A stretch of DNA of 64,000 nt, taken from positions 175,106-239,105 of the forward strand of contig JAGNIU010000002.1 of NCBI GenBank assembly GCA_018000995.1, in the 5' to 3' direction. The stretch is from Bacteroidia bacterium (GTDB taxonomy: Bacteria; Bacteroidota; Bacteroidia; B-17B0; Aurantibacillaceae). The notes below the pieces were generated by a model. The model saw nothing but the letters and a program-made list of their open reading frames with translations, ran no database searches and was not told the origin of the DNA. The position numbers and the translations under genes were made by a program. Below are positions 24,467-32,921 of this stretch, piece after piece (within the stretch, counting starts at the first letter, position 1; every line of letters begins with the position of its first letter).

Positions 24467-24517
24467 TTTGCATAAAACACTATAAAAGCGTATCCTTGTA
24501 CCCTCAAATTCTATTGT

Positions 24518-26611
24518 ATGAAACATTTATTATTATTAGTAAGTATCGGTACAGTTTTAGCGTTAAGCTCTTGTAAATCGAACGATAACGAATTAGCCAA
24601 CATCGAATCAAAAATAGTAGCTGCTGATTCAGCAAAACCTGCTGAAGAATTTCAACATGTTTCGGAACAATTTGCTGATTTACGTGTATTACGTTATAAC
24701 GTAAAGGATTTTGAAAAACTGACTCCTCAAGTAAAAGAACTTTTATATTATTTATACGAAGCTGCTCTTTGCGGAAGAGATATGACTTGGGATCAAAACT
24801 ATAAATACAACTTAACCGTTCGTAAAACTTTAGAAGCTATACTTGGCGGAATAGATGAGCACATTAACCAATCGGATGACGAATACAAAAAGTTCTTAGT
24901 ATATGCTAAGCGTGTATTTTTTAGCAGTGGAATTCATCATCACTATAGCAGTGATAAAATAATTCCTGAATGCTCTCCCTCTTTTTTAAGCGAGTTAATT
25001 CATCATACAGATTCAACCACTTTACCAATTGCAGCAGGACAAAGCGCGCAAGATTTTTCTAAGTTTATTCTCGATATCATGTATAACGAAAAGATTGCTT
25101 CTAAAAAAGTACAATTGGATCCTAAGAATGATATGGTAGTTACTTCTGCTATTAATTTCTATGAAGGTGTAAATCAAAAAGAAGTAACTGAATTTTACGA
25201 AAAACAAATTGATAAGAAAACCAAAACACCGGTTATGACTGGTCTTAATGGTAAATTGGTAAAAGAGAACGGAAAATTAGTAGAGAAGACTTGGAAAGTA
25301 GGCGGCATGTATTCAGCTTCTATCGAAAAGATTGTTTATTGGTTAGAAAAAGCTGCTACAGTAGCTGAGAACGACGCGCAAAAAGATGCTCTCGTTAAAT
25401 TAATTAAATATTACAAAACCGGCGACTTAAAAGATTTTGATGAATATTGTATCGCTTGGGTAAAGGATACTGAGAGTAATGTGGATGTTGTAAATGGTTT
25501 TATTGAAGTGTACCAAGATCCATTAGGCCGTAAAGGTTCTTTTGAATCGGTTGTATCAGTAAGAGATTTTGAAGCCAGCAAACGTATTGCTGCTATCGGC
25601 GCTAATGCGCAATGGTTCGAAGACAACTCCCCTCTTCTTCCTCAACACAAAAAGAAAAATGTAAAAGGTATTTCTGCTAAAGTAATTAATGCAGTTGTTG
25701 AATCAGGCGATTCTGGTCCTGTTACTCCAATAGGAATTAACTTACCAAACAACGAATGGATCCGCGAAACTCACGGCTCTAAATCTGTTAACTTAGGTAA
25801 TATTGTTGAAGCCTTTGATCAAGCAGGCGGAGAAAGTATTGTGGATGAATTTTATTTTACAGATGAAATCAGAAACCGAGTGAAAGAATACGCACCTCTT
25901 GCTGATAAATTACATACTGATATGCACGAGGTAATTGGTCACGCCAGCGGACAAATTGAAGAAGGTATTGCGCAACCTCATGAAACTTTAAAGAACTATG
26001 CAAGTGCATTAGAAGAAGGCCGTGCTGATTTAGTAGCGCTTTATTATTTAATGGATCCGAAATTAGTTGAGTTAGGTGTTATGCCTTCTTTAGATTACGG
26101 AAAAGCTTCTTATGATGAATACATTACTAAAGGTTTAATTATTCAGTCGTCACGCATTAAATTCGGAAACAATATTGAAGAATCTCACATGCGTAACCGA
26201 CAAATGGTTGCAGGTTGGGCTTACGAAAAAGGGAAAAAAGAAAATGTGATTGAGAAAATAGTGAAAGACGGAAAAACTTATTTCGTAGTGAACGATTACG
26301 CAAAACTTCGTGTTTTATTTGGTGATTTACTTAGAGAAATTCAACGTATCAAATCTCAGGGCGATTACAAAGCCGGTCACGATTTAATTGAGAACTACGG
26401 TGTGAAAATTGATCCTGCTTTACATAAAGAAGTTTTAGATCGTTATAGCAAACTAAAAATTGCTCCTTATGCAGGATTTATTCAACCAAAATTGGTTCCT
26501 GTTATGAAAGACGGTAAGATTGTGGATGTGAAAATTGAATATCCAACAAGTTTTGTCGATCAAATGTTAGAGTACGGAAAAACTTACGGGTTGCTTCCTG
26601 CAGTAAATTAA
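24518..26611 (+). CDS. Dipeptidyl-peptidase III family (M49) lipoprotein
   Basis: 697 residues. A lipoprotein signal (LALSSC) anchors the mature chain to a membrane from the Cys at residue 19. The M49 zinc motif HEVIGH is at 470-475 and the second motif EEGRAD at 499-504, both as expected for DPP III-type metallopeptidases, which remove dipeptides from short peptides. The N-terminal half (DLRVLRYNVKDFEKLTPQVKELLYYLYEAALCG) is typical of the bacterial branch. It is monocistronic, with repeats on both sides and a terminator after it. Confidence 0.9.
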   Translation: MKHLLLLVSIGTVLALSSCKSNDNELANIESKIVAADSAKPAEEFQHVSEQFADLRVLRYNVKDFEKLTPQVKELLYYLYEAALCGRDMTWDQNYKYNLTVRKTLEAILGGIDEHINQSDDEYKKFLVYAKRVFFSSGIHHHYSSDKIIPECSPSFLSELIHHTDSTTLPIAAGQSAQDFSKFILDIMYNEKIASKKVQLDPKNDMVVTSAINFYEGVNQKEVTEFYEKQIDKKTKTPVMTGLNGKLVKENGKLVEKTWKVGGMYSASIEKIVYWLEKAATVAENDAQKDALVKLIKYYKTGDLKDFDEYCIAWVKDTESNVDVVNGFIEVYQDPLGRKGSFESVVSVRDFEASKRIAAIGANAQWFEDNSPLLPQHKKKNVKGISAKVINAVVESGDSGPVTPIGINLPNNEWIRETHGSKSVNLGNIVEAFDQAGGESIVDEFYFTDEIRNRVKEYAPLADKLHTDMHEVIGHASGQIEEGIAQPHETLKNYASALEEGRADLVALYYLMDPKLVELGVMPSLDYGKASYDEYITKGLIIQSSRIKFGNNIEESHMRNRQMVAGWAYEKGKKENVIEKIVKDGKTYFVVNDYAKLRVLFGDLLREIQRIKSQGDYKAGHDLIENYGVKIDPALHKEVLDRYSKLKIAPYAGFIQPKLVPVMKDGKIVDVKIEYPTSFVDQMLEYGKTYGLLPAVN

Positions 26612-26633
26612 TTTTAATTTAAAAGTGTCACTG

Positions 26634-26658
26634 TCATCCTGAACTTGTTTCAGGATCT
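26634..26658. repeat. Inverted repeat ATCCTGAA / TTCAGGAT
   Basis: TCATCCTGAAC-TTG-TTTCAGGATCT forms a strong hairpin directly before the terminator at 26659. I know this word as a common intergenic repeat in Bacteroidota genomes; only one copy is in the window. Confidence 0.65.
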
Positions 26659-26696
26659 CGAACCCTTCCGCTTGCGGAGGGGTTCGTGCTTTTTAT
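26659..26696 (+). terminator. Terminator between convergent genes
   Basis: CGAACCCTTCCG and CGGAGGGGTTCG pair over 12 bases (one G-U) around loop CTTG; the forward strand then reads TGCTTTTTATT. It should end the M49 gene transcript and may also affect the convergent gene, whose stop codon lies in the tail. Confidence 0.75.
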
Positions 26697-29641
26697 TGAT
26701 AAGGAATTTTTTCGGCCGCTTCAACGGCTTCATAAAAAGCTCTGTGGATTTTTCCTCGTATGCCAAGCTTAGCTAATTTATTTTCTTCCGCATCAGGATA
26801 AACACGGTTAGATAAAAACACAACTATTAATTTATTCTTTGGGTCAATCCAAGTGAACGTTCCTGTAAAACCACTGTGACCATAGCTTTCAGGGCTACAT
26901 AAATCTGTTACAGGACTATCTTTCTTTTCATCAGGCTCGGGTTTATCAAAACATAAACCTCTTCTATTGCCAGGGAAATGATACGAAGTAAAATCCTTCA
27001 CCACATTACTATCTAAATATTGAACACCACCGTAACTTCCTTTATTCAAATACATTTGCATGAGTGTTGCTAAATCTTTTGCAGTACCAAATAATCCGGC
27101 GTGACCTGCTACTCCACCTAACATTGCAGCGCCGGGATCATGAACATAACCATGCACGACTTGCTTTCTGAATTTAGTGTCATTTTCGGTTGGGGCAATT
27201 TCATTTAGTTGATATTTTTCCAGCGGACGATACGTTAAACCTAAACCCATTGGTTTGTAAATATTTTCTTCTACATATTGTTCTTGCGGTGTAGCACTAA
27301 GCTTTTCGATGATGCGTTGCATAAAATAATATCCTAAATCGCTATACAAGTATTTTCCTCTATTCTCAATTTTAGAATTCAATATTCTGCTAAACATACT
27401 ATCTGCCACCCATTTTGCAGTGTACAAATCTTTAGCCACCAAAACAGGATACTTTTCTGATTTCTTAGAATCATAAATACCGGGCTTATAATTTCCTTGT
27501 TTATCAATTGTTTTTAAATAAAACGGAATCCACGCCATTAATCCTGCCTGATGCGTGAGCACTTCTTCAACTATTAAATCACTTTTATTGCTTCCGGCTA
27601 ATTCAGGTAAATAATAGCCAAGCGTTTGTTTGTAATCGAATTTATTTTCTGATCTCAATTTCATTAAAGCCAAACACGAAGAGGATATTTTAGTAATGGA
27701 AGCTAAATCGTAAACGGTTTGATCGGTGATTTTTGGGGAAGCGCTATCGTAAGTATAAGTGCCGTAAGATTTCTGGAAAAATAATTTCCCGTCTTTAATA
27801 GCTACAACCTGACAACCGGGATAAGCTTTCTCTTTAATGCCGAGATTCGCAATACTATCGATTATTTCAATGTTTTTTTTTTGAATACCCATTGAGTTGG
27901 GTTCTACAAATTTCATTCGGATGATTTCATCATTCTCTAAACCGGTATTGTATTTAAAATATTTTGTAGTTACTGGCAATTTTCCATTTACTTTAATAGC
28001 TCCAAAAATAGCATCCGCTGCAGCGCGCTGCGTAAACGTAGTATATTCATAAGCCATAATTACTGAACTCATATGACTCGGCCATTTTAATGCGTTTAAA
28101 ACATAAGGGTTGTTAAAGTAAGTCACAACCGTTGATTTCCATTTAGAAAGAGAATCGATCAAATTCAAACTTTGATTGGTAACACCAAAATTCTTATCGG
28201 GACGTAAAGTAGATTTATTTACCTGAATTAAAATTAAATTGAAGTTTTTTAGCTGGGCATACAATGAATCAATTTCTTTTTTCTTGGCATCGTGCTCCAA
28301 ACCAAAATGTTTTACCTGTGCATAATTAGAAACGGATTTGCTAAATGTATTACCCTCTTTCATTCCAATAGATACTTCAGCAATCCGTAATGTATCTAAA
28401 GCTTTAAGTGGGAGAATATGATTATCATTTTTCAAAAGTGTAATCGTTGCTTCTGCCAACTTCGTGTTTAAGGCATCCGACTCTTTCGTATTTAATTCTT
28501 CATACAAGTTTTTTGTTCGAACCCTTTGCTTGTTATTTAATCCGCACCAATATTTCGCTTTTAATACTTTTTTGCAATGCTCATCTATTTCTTCTTGTTT
28601 TATTGTTCCGGAAGCAATTGCTTTTTTAATTTCTTCTAATGCTTTAGGAACATCATTTAAAAACAATAACACATCATTTCCGGCCTGCAAAGCTTTCACA
28701 TCAATAACGCCAGGAGTAAAATAAGCAGAAGCGCCTTTCATATTTAAAGCGTCTGTAAATACTAATCCTTCAAAGCCCATTTCCTTTCTCAATAAATCAG
28801 TCACAATTTTCGGAGAAAGTGTTGATGCTAAATTTTTCGTTGTATCTAAAGCCGGAACATTTAAATGCGCTACCATAATACTTGCCAATCCTCTATCAAA
28901 TAAATATTTGAAAGGATATAACTCTAATGAATCTAATCTTTCTCTTGGATGATTAATCAACGGCAAACCTTTATGTGAATCTACATCTGTATCTCCATGT
29001 CCCGGAAAATGTTTTGCATTCGCCATTACACGTTCATCTTGCATTCCTTTCATGTACATGTAACCTTTTACAGCAACTTTATATTTATTCTCGCCAAAAC
29101 TTCTGATGCCTATTACAGGATTAGCAGGATTATTATTAACATCAACTACAGGCGCGAAATTTACATGCAAGCCAATGCGTTTGCATTCTTTTGCAATTTG
29201 TTTTCCCATAAAATAAATCAACGAATCATTTTGAATAGCGCCTAATGCCATTTGTTTTGGATAACGCGGCGTACTATCCAAACGCATTGCCAATCCCCAC
29301 TCACCATCTATGCTCAATAACAAAGGTGTTTTTGCCTTCTCCTGATAATAGTTGACGAGCTTCGCGTGACGAACAGGTCCGCCTTGCATCATAATTAATC
29401 CACCTACATTATAGTTCTGAATAATTTCACGAGTTTCACGAACATGTTTCATGTCTTTGTTACTGTAAGCAGCAATCATGAACAATTGTGTAATACGTTC
29501 ATCCGGCGTTAAAGCGTTAAATACAGAATCCACCCATCGTATTTCCAGTTTTAGAAAATCCGGCGTCTTATCTTTTGGCTTCTCGTACGAAAAGTTTAAA
29601 AACAAGACAAAGGAAGATACTATGAGAAGAATACGTTTCAT
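26693..29641 (-). CDS. Fusion of GH3 beta-N-acetylhexosaminidase (NagZ-like) and serine beta-lactamase-family hydrolase
   Basis: 982 residues. After a signal peptide, residues 30-380 are a GH3 domain: APVVDVNNNP, IGIRSFG, KHFPGHGDTDVDSH (the NagZ catalytic loop) and VFTDALNMKGAS (nucleophile Asp). A GH3 C-terminal alpha/beta domain follows to about 570. From 590 a class C beta-lactamase-type domain has SITK (Ser nucleophile, SxxK), YSDLGYY (YxN-like) and GHSGFTG (HxG). Together they could trim muropeptides in the periplasm: the GH3 part removes GlcNAc and the serine part acts on peptide or ester bonds. This two-domain layout is known in Bacteroidota. Confidence 0.92.
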   Translation of the reverse strand: MKRILLIVSSFVLFLNFSYEKPKDKTPDFLKLEIRWVDSVFNALTPDERITQLFMIAAYSNKDMKHVRETREIIQNYNVGGLIMMQGGPVRHAKLVNYYQEKAKTPLLLSIDGEWGLAMRLDSTPRYPKQMALGAIQNDSLIYFMGKQIAKECKRIGLHVNFAPVVDVNNNPANPVIGIRSFGENKYKVAVKGYMYMKGMQDERVMANAKHFPGHGDTDVDSHKGLPLINHPRERLDSLELYPFKYLFDRGLASIMVAHLNVPALDTTKNLASTLSPKIVTDLLRKEMGFEGLVFTDALNMKGASAYFTPGVIDVKALQAGNDVLLFLNDVPKALEEIKKAIASGTIKQEEIDEHCKKVLKAKYWCGLNNKQRVRTKNLYEELNTKESDALNTKLAEATITLLKNDNHILPLKALDTLRIAEVSIGMKEGNTFSKSVSNYAQVKHFGLEHDAKKKEIDSLYAQLKNFNLILIQVNKSTLRPDKNFGVTNQSLNLIDSLSKWKSTVVTYFNNPYVLNALKWPSHMSSVIMAYEYTTFTQRAAADAIFGAIKVNGKLPVTTKYFKYNTGLENDEIIRMKFVEPNSMGIQKKNIEIIDSIANLGIKEKAYPGCQVVAIKDGKLFFQKSYGTYTYDSASPKITDQTVYDLASITKISSSCLALMKLRSENKFDYKQTLGYYLPELAGSNKSDLIVEEVLTHQAGLMAWIPFYLKTIDKQGNYKPGIYDSKKSEKYPVLVAKDLYTAKWVADSMFSRILNSKIENRGKYLYSDLGYYFMQRIIEKLSATPQEQYVEENIYKPMGLGLTYRPLEKYQLNEIAPTENDTKFRKQVVHGYVHDPGAAMLGGVAGHAGLFGTAKDLATLMQMYLNKGSYGGVQYLDSNVVKDFTSYHFPGNRRGLCFDKPEPDEKKDSPVTDLCSPESYGHSGFTGTFTWIDPKNKLIVVFLSNRVYPDAEENKLAKLGIRGKIHRAFYEAVEAAEKIPYQ

Positions 29642-29743
29642 TGGCTTTAAAGTTACCTATAAGATATAATGGCATTTTCAGCGATAAATAATGTTTTTAA
29701 CAAGGTATTTTTAATCAAATTCCTGTTTTTTAGAATTATTTAA

Positions 29744-29751
29744 TACATTTG
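29744..29751 (+). promoter_or_regulatory. -7 box for the phenylalanine hydroxylase leader
   Basis: TACATTTG fits TAnnTTTG exactly. It ends five bases before the ATG of the tyrosine-rich leader ORF, so the transcript would start at or within a base or two of that ATG. A -33 box is not clear (TTCCTG at about 29720 is the nearest). Confidence 0.55.
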
Positions 29752-29756
29752 TGACG

Positions 29757-29828
29757 ATGATTAAATCATGCGCATATTATTATTGGTATCCACAGTCTGC
29801 TGGATCAGGTATGCGTTATATGTATTAA
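29757..29828 (+). CDS. Tyrosine-rich leader peptide (attenuator ORF)
   Basis: A 23-codon ORF begins right after the -7 box. Six of its 23 residues are Tyr: codons 7-11 read Y-Y-Y-W-Y (TAT TAT TAT TGG TAT, 29775-29789), with more at 21 and 23. The middle reads PQSAGSGMR. The gene downstream makes tyrosine from phenylalanine, and a strong terminator stands between them, the layout of an amino-acid attenuator. The start is close to the predicted +1, so translation may be leaderless. An overlapping ORF in another frame (29768-29842) lacks this logic. Confidence 0.7.
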   Translation: MIKSCAYYYWYPQSAGSGMRYMY

Positions 29829-29864
29829 GAGATATTTTTTAACTATAATTCACGGCCCGATTCA
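29801..29864 (+). promoter_or_regulatory. Predicted antiterminator pairing
   Basis: TGGATCAGG (29801-29809, inside the leader ORF, 11 bases past the Tyr run) can pair with CCCGATTCA (29856-29864), the 5' arm of the terminator: eight of nine positions pair, including one G-U. A ribosome stalled at the Tyr codons would leave this arm free; one reaching the stop codon would cover it. Confidence 0.55.
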
Positions 29865-29882
29865 TACGAATCGGGCTTTTTT
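29855..29882 (+). terminator. Attenuator terminator upstream of phenylalanine hydroxylase
   Basis: GCCCGATTC-ATAC-GAATCGGGC is a perfect 9-bp stem followed by TTTTTT. It lies 26 bases after the leader stop codon and 27 bases before the phhA start codon, so it can only act on this transcript before the structural gene. Confidence 0.9.
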
Positions 29883-29909
29883 ATTTTATAACCAATAACA
29901 ACAAACAAC

Positions 29910-30689
29910 ATGAAAACTTACGCACTTAAACAGAATCTGAAACAAGACTACAAAAATTACTCTGAAGAGGACTTTTTAGTATGGAAAACCCTATTCGAAA
30001 GACAAATAATTCTTTTGAAGGAGTTGGCGTCTGCCGAATATCTGGAAAGTTTAAAAGTCATCGGTTTTTCAGCCGAAAAAATTCCGGATTTCAAGGACGT
30101 AGACCAAATTCTTATGGCAAAAACAGGATGGAGCTTGGAAGTTGTTGAAGGTATCATTAACGAAGAGGATTTCTTCGCCTTACTCTCACAAAAAAAATTC
30201 CCTGCCACAACTTGGTTAAGGAAATTAAGCGAGTTGGATTATTTACCGGAGCCGGACATGTTTCACGATGTGTTTGCGCATGTGCCTTTGTTAACCAATC
30301 AAAAATTCTGTGATTTTTTCAAAACCATTGGTGATTTAGGCGTTCAGTACAAACAGCATTCTGAAATTTTAGCAATGCTTGGAAGGTTATACTGGTTTAC
30401 CGTTGAGTTTGGTTTGATTTTGGAAAAAGACAAACTTAAGATTTACGGTGCAGGTATTTTATCGTCGTTTGGTGAATCAAAGTTCTCGGTGAGTTCTGAG
30501 CCGGTTCATTTAGATTTTGATGCGAGAACCATAATGAACACAAGTTTTGAAAATGATAAAATACAAGATAAGTACTTTGTTATCTCTTCATTTGAAGACT
30601 TATACGAGTCGATTCCTTTAATAAACGACATTGTTTCAAATACAGCGAAAAGCTTAGTTAAGAGTTCTGTCCCTAGTTTGTCATCCTAG
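29910..30689 (+). CDS. phhA: Phenylalanine 4-monooxygenase
   Basis: 259 residues, the size of bacterial monomeric phenylalanine hydroxylases. It hydroxylates Phe to Tyr using tetrahydropterin, O2 and non-haem Fe(II). PDMFHDVFAHVP gives the iron ligands His119 and His124, and YWFTVEFGL the third ligand Glu166. GILSSFGESKFS and the DFD region complete the aromatic hydroxylase core. No N-terminal ACT regulatory domain is present. Upstream lies a tyrosine-rich leader with terminator, so supply of the product probably controls transcription. The 3' end contains the -33 box of the next promoter. Cytosolic. Confidence 0.95.
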   Translation: MKTYALKQNLKQDYKNYSEEDFLVWKTLFERQIILLKELASAEYLESLKVIGFSAEKIPDFKDVDQILMAKTGWSLEVVEGIINEEDFFALLSQKKFPATTWLRKLSELDYLPEPDMFHDVFAHVPLLTNQKFCDFFKTIGDLGVQYKQHSEILAMLGRLYWFTVEFGLILEKDKLKIYGAGILSSFGESKFSVSSEPVHLDFDARTIMNTSFENDKIQDKYFVISSFEDLYESIPLINDIVSNTAKSLVKSSVPSLSS

Positions 30690-30707
30690 CTTTTTTTGCT
30701 ACATTTG
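30677..30707 (+). promoter_or_regulatory. Promoter of the B12 uptake operon
   Basis: -33 box TTTG (30677-30680, inside the end of phhA) and -7 box TACATTTG (30700-30707) with 19 bases between, a textbook Bacteroidota promoter. The predicted start, about 30711-30712, coincides with the first base of riboswitch stem P1. Confidence 0.8.
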
Positions 30708-30711
30708 TGCC

Positions 30712-30879
30712 GTTAACGGTTCTTTAATTGTTAAAGATTAAAAGGGAAGTGCGTGTAATTCGCAAACAGTTCCCGCTGCTGTGATTCTCAATACAGCCTT
30801 TGATTATTCTAAGCCACTGTCCGCCTAGGCGGACGGGAAGGCCATCAAAGGGAGATAAGTCAGAAGACCTGCCATTAAC
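30712..30879 (+). promoter_or_regulatory. Cobalamin riboswitch
   Basis: P1 pairs GTTAACGG (30712-30719) with CCATTAAC (30872-30879). In between are the conserved blocks AAAAGGGAAGTGCG, CAGTTCCCGCTGCTGT, AAGCCACTG and GGGAAGGCC, and the B12-box-like AGTCAGAAGACCTGCC. All are in the order of the adenosylcobalamin riboswitch family. It precedes a TonB receptor operon of B12-uptake type, which fits. A 16-base palindrome fills one variable stem. The expression platform (30880-30977) holds AGCTTTTC-type hairpins and a CGGGAA / TTCCCG pair; whether it acts on transcription or translation is not clear. Confidence 0.9.
30819..30834. repeat. Palindrome forming a riboswitch stem
   Basis: GTCCGCCTAGGCGGAC is a perfect 16-base palindrome between CCACT and GGGAAGG of the riboswitch. 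It is close to the ATCCGCC-AC-GGCGGAT palindrome at 63464 and the ATCCGCC-type one at 206. Confidence 0.8.
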
Positions 30880-30977
30880 ACAAGTTTGTAGCTTTCGGGA
30901 AGAAAAGCTAACGAAGACGATTTATAAATTAATTGTTTTTTGTTTCCCGTATTGTTGCAAGATTATTTTAAAAATAA

Positions 30978-32921
30978 TTGAGCAAAAAAATAAATACTCG
31001 TAATGCCTTTGGCATGGTGTTCTGCTTTGGAATAGCTACAGCTTTTTCTCAAACAGATAGCTCTGCAATTTCTTTAATGGAAGTTGAGATTACCGGCGTA
31101 CAATCCAAACAATTTACAGCAGGCAAAAAAATTCAACAATTTGATTCTCTCACCAAACAAAATTTCAATAATTCTAATTTAGGCGAACTACTTTCGGTTA
31201 ATTCTCCTTTGTTTATTAAGAATTATGGTCCGGGTAATTTAAGCACCAGCTCTTTCAGAGGGGGAAATGCATCTCAGACTGCAATTTTGTGGAATGGTTT
31301 TAATATTCAAAATAATATGTTGGGACAAACCGACTTCTCGTTGTTACCAAATTTTATTTTTGATGATATTGGAATTGAATACGGAGGTTCGGCTTCTGTT
31401 TGGGGAAGTGGTGCAATGGGTGGTAGTATTCATTTAAACAATACGCCTAAGTTTAATAAAGGGATGTCGACCATTTTAAATTTGGGCTTCGGAAGTTTTG
31501 ATGCGCAAAAATTAAATTCAGCCGTACATTACTCCGGAAAAAAATTCAGTACTACAACTAAAGTTTATTTGAATCAATCTGAAAATAATTTTAGCTACTT
31601 AGATACAGTTGTAAAAAAACAAATGCATTCTCAGTTTTCTATGGAGGGTTTTTTACAGGAATTAAGTTTCTTGATTGGGAAAAATCAAAAACTAACTGCA
31701 AGAGCTTGGTATAATGTAACTCAACGTAACCTACCTCATTATTTTGGAAGTAAAAAAAGTACCGCCTCGCAATTAGATAAAAATTTAAAATTAAGTGCGG
31801 ATTGGATTTACGAAGGAAAAAAACTAATCCCCGCCATTCGTATTGCTTACTTTGATGATATATTAAATTACACAGATAGTTCAGCCAAACTATTTTCAAA
31901 AAGTAAGATCAGCACTATCATCGCGGAAGCGGATGTTAATTATTTAATTAATACTCATCATAAATTATATTTAGGACTGAATTATACTAATTACACAGGC
32001 ACGACTTTAAATTATGTAAAACCAAATCAGAATTTAAATAAAGAAGCTGTTTTATTGGGATACAACTTAAATTACTTTGAACAGAAATTACAATTCGATG
32101 TAAACATACGACAAGAATTTTCATCAGCCTTCACCATTCCTTTAACAGGAAGCGCTGGTTTATCTTACCAATTATTGAAACCAATGCCTTCGGCAGGCAG
32201 GCAAGTTACATTAAAAGCCAATGCAGCTAAAGTCTATCGCCTACCAACTTTAAATGATTTGTATTGGAATCCGGGAGGAAATCCAAACTTGAAACCTGAA
32301 GAAGGTTATACCTACGAAGGAAGCTTTGAAGTAAAACTCCCTTACAAACATTTTTTACTGGAAACCGAAATGACCTACTTCGATAAAAACATTAGCAATT
32401 GGATTTATTGGGTGCCAGGTGCTGGTGGAAATCCTACTCCAATCAATTTAATGAAAGTGTATAGTCGCGGTACTGAAACATCCAGTCGTGTTTCTTATAC
32501 CTATAATAAATTCAAAACTCAGATTGGTTTTAACAGTGCTTATGTTCTCTCTACTTCAACTGAATCTAATTTAGAGAATGATGCTTCTGTAAACAAACAA
32601 TTAATTTATACACCCCGTTATAACTATGGCGGGAATTTTTCTTTAACCTATAACAAATTCAATATTTCGTATTATCATAATTATGTTGGCTACCGATTTA
32701 CAACAAGCGACAACACCTCTTGGTTAAAACCTTATCACTTTGCTAATTTAAAAATTGGGTACCAAACCAGTTTCCAAAAATTAACTTTGGTTACTTCACT
32801 TCATATTAATAATCTCTTTAACTCAAATTACATGGTTATCGCACAACGCCCAATGCCATTGCGTAATTATGAAATCAGTTTAACCTTAATCTATCACAAA
32901 CCGAATAAAACAGCCATATGA
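30978..32921 (+). CDS. btuB: TonB-dependent vitamin B12 receptor (BtuB-like)
   Basis: 647 residues. Starts at TTG 30978, directly after an in-frame TAA; the signal peptide (VFCFGIATAFSQ) follows. The plug holds GELLSVNSPLFIKNYGPGNLSTSSFRGG, with SFRGG and GGSASVWGSGAMGGSIHLNN typical of TonB receptors. The barrel includes VYRLPTLNDLYWNPGGNPNLKPE, the conserved strand pair of BtuB-type transporters, and it ends in a C-terminal strand. It should import corrinoids across the outer membrane. Control by the cobalamin riboswitch and BtuG/BtuH-like neighbours support the substrate. Residues about 403-410 (PMPSAGRQ) look like a repeat insertion. The next gene overlaps by four bases. Confidence 0.92.
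   Translation: MSKKINTRNAFGMVFCFGIATAFSQTDSSAISLMEVEITGVQSKQFTAGKKIQQFDSLTKQNFNNSNLGELLSVNSPLFIKNYGPGNLSTSSFRGGNASQTAILWNGFNIQNNMLGQTDFSLLPNFIFDDIGIEYGGSASVWGSGAMGGSIHLNNTPKFNKGMSTILNLGFGSFDAQKLNSAVHYSGKKFSTTTKVYLNQSENNFSYLDTVVKKQMHSQFSMEGFLQELSFLIGKNQKLTARAWYNVTQRNLPHYFGSKKSTASQLDKNLKLSADWIYEGKKLIPAIRIAYFDDILNYTDSSAKLFSKSKISTIIAEADVNYLINTHHKLYLGLNYTNYTGTTLNYVKPNQNLNKEAVLLGYNLNYFEQKLQFDVNIRQEFSSAFTIPLTGSAGLSYQLLKPMPSAGRQVTLKANAAKVYRLPTLNDLYWNPGGNPNLKPEEGYTYEGSFEVKLPYKHFLLETEMTYFDKNISNWIYWVPGAGGNPTPINLMKVYSRGTETSSRVSYTYNKFKTQIGFNSAYVLSTSTESNLENDASVNKQLIYTPRYNYGGNFSLTYNKFNISYYHNYVGYRFTTSDNTSWLKPYHFANLKIGYQTSFQKLTLVTSLHINNLFNSNYMVIAQRPMPLRNYEISLTLIYHKPNKTAI

Noticed and set aside
28464..28724. 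Forward frame inside the GH3/beta-lactamase gene
   Set aside because: Antisense shadow of a well-supported reverse-strand gene.
29768..29842. Alternative leader ORF (Leu/Val-rich frame)
   Set aside because: It overlaps the Tyr frame, has no link to the downstream enzyme, and its stop lies past the region where attenuation timing works.
30800..31003. Open frame across the B12 riboswitch
   Set aside because: It lies on conserved riboswitch RNA and overlaps the receptor start in another frame.
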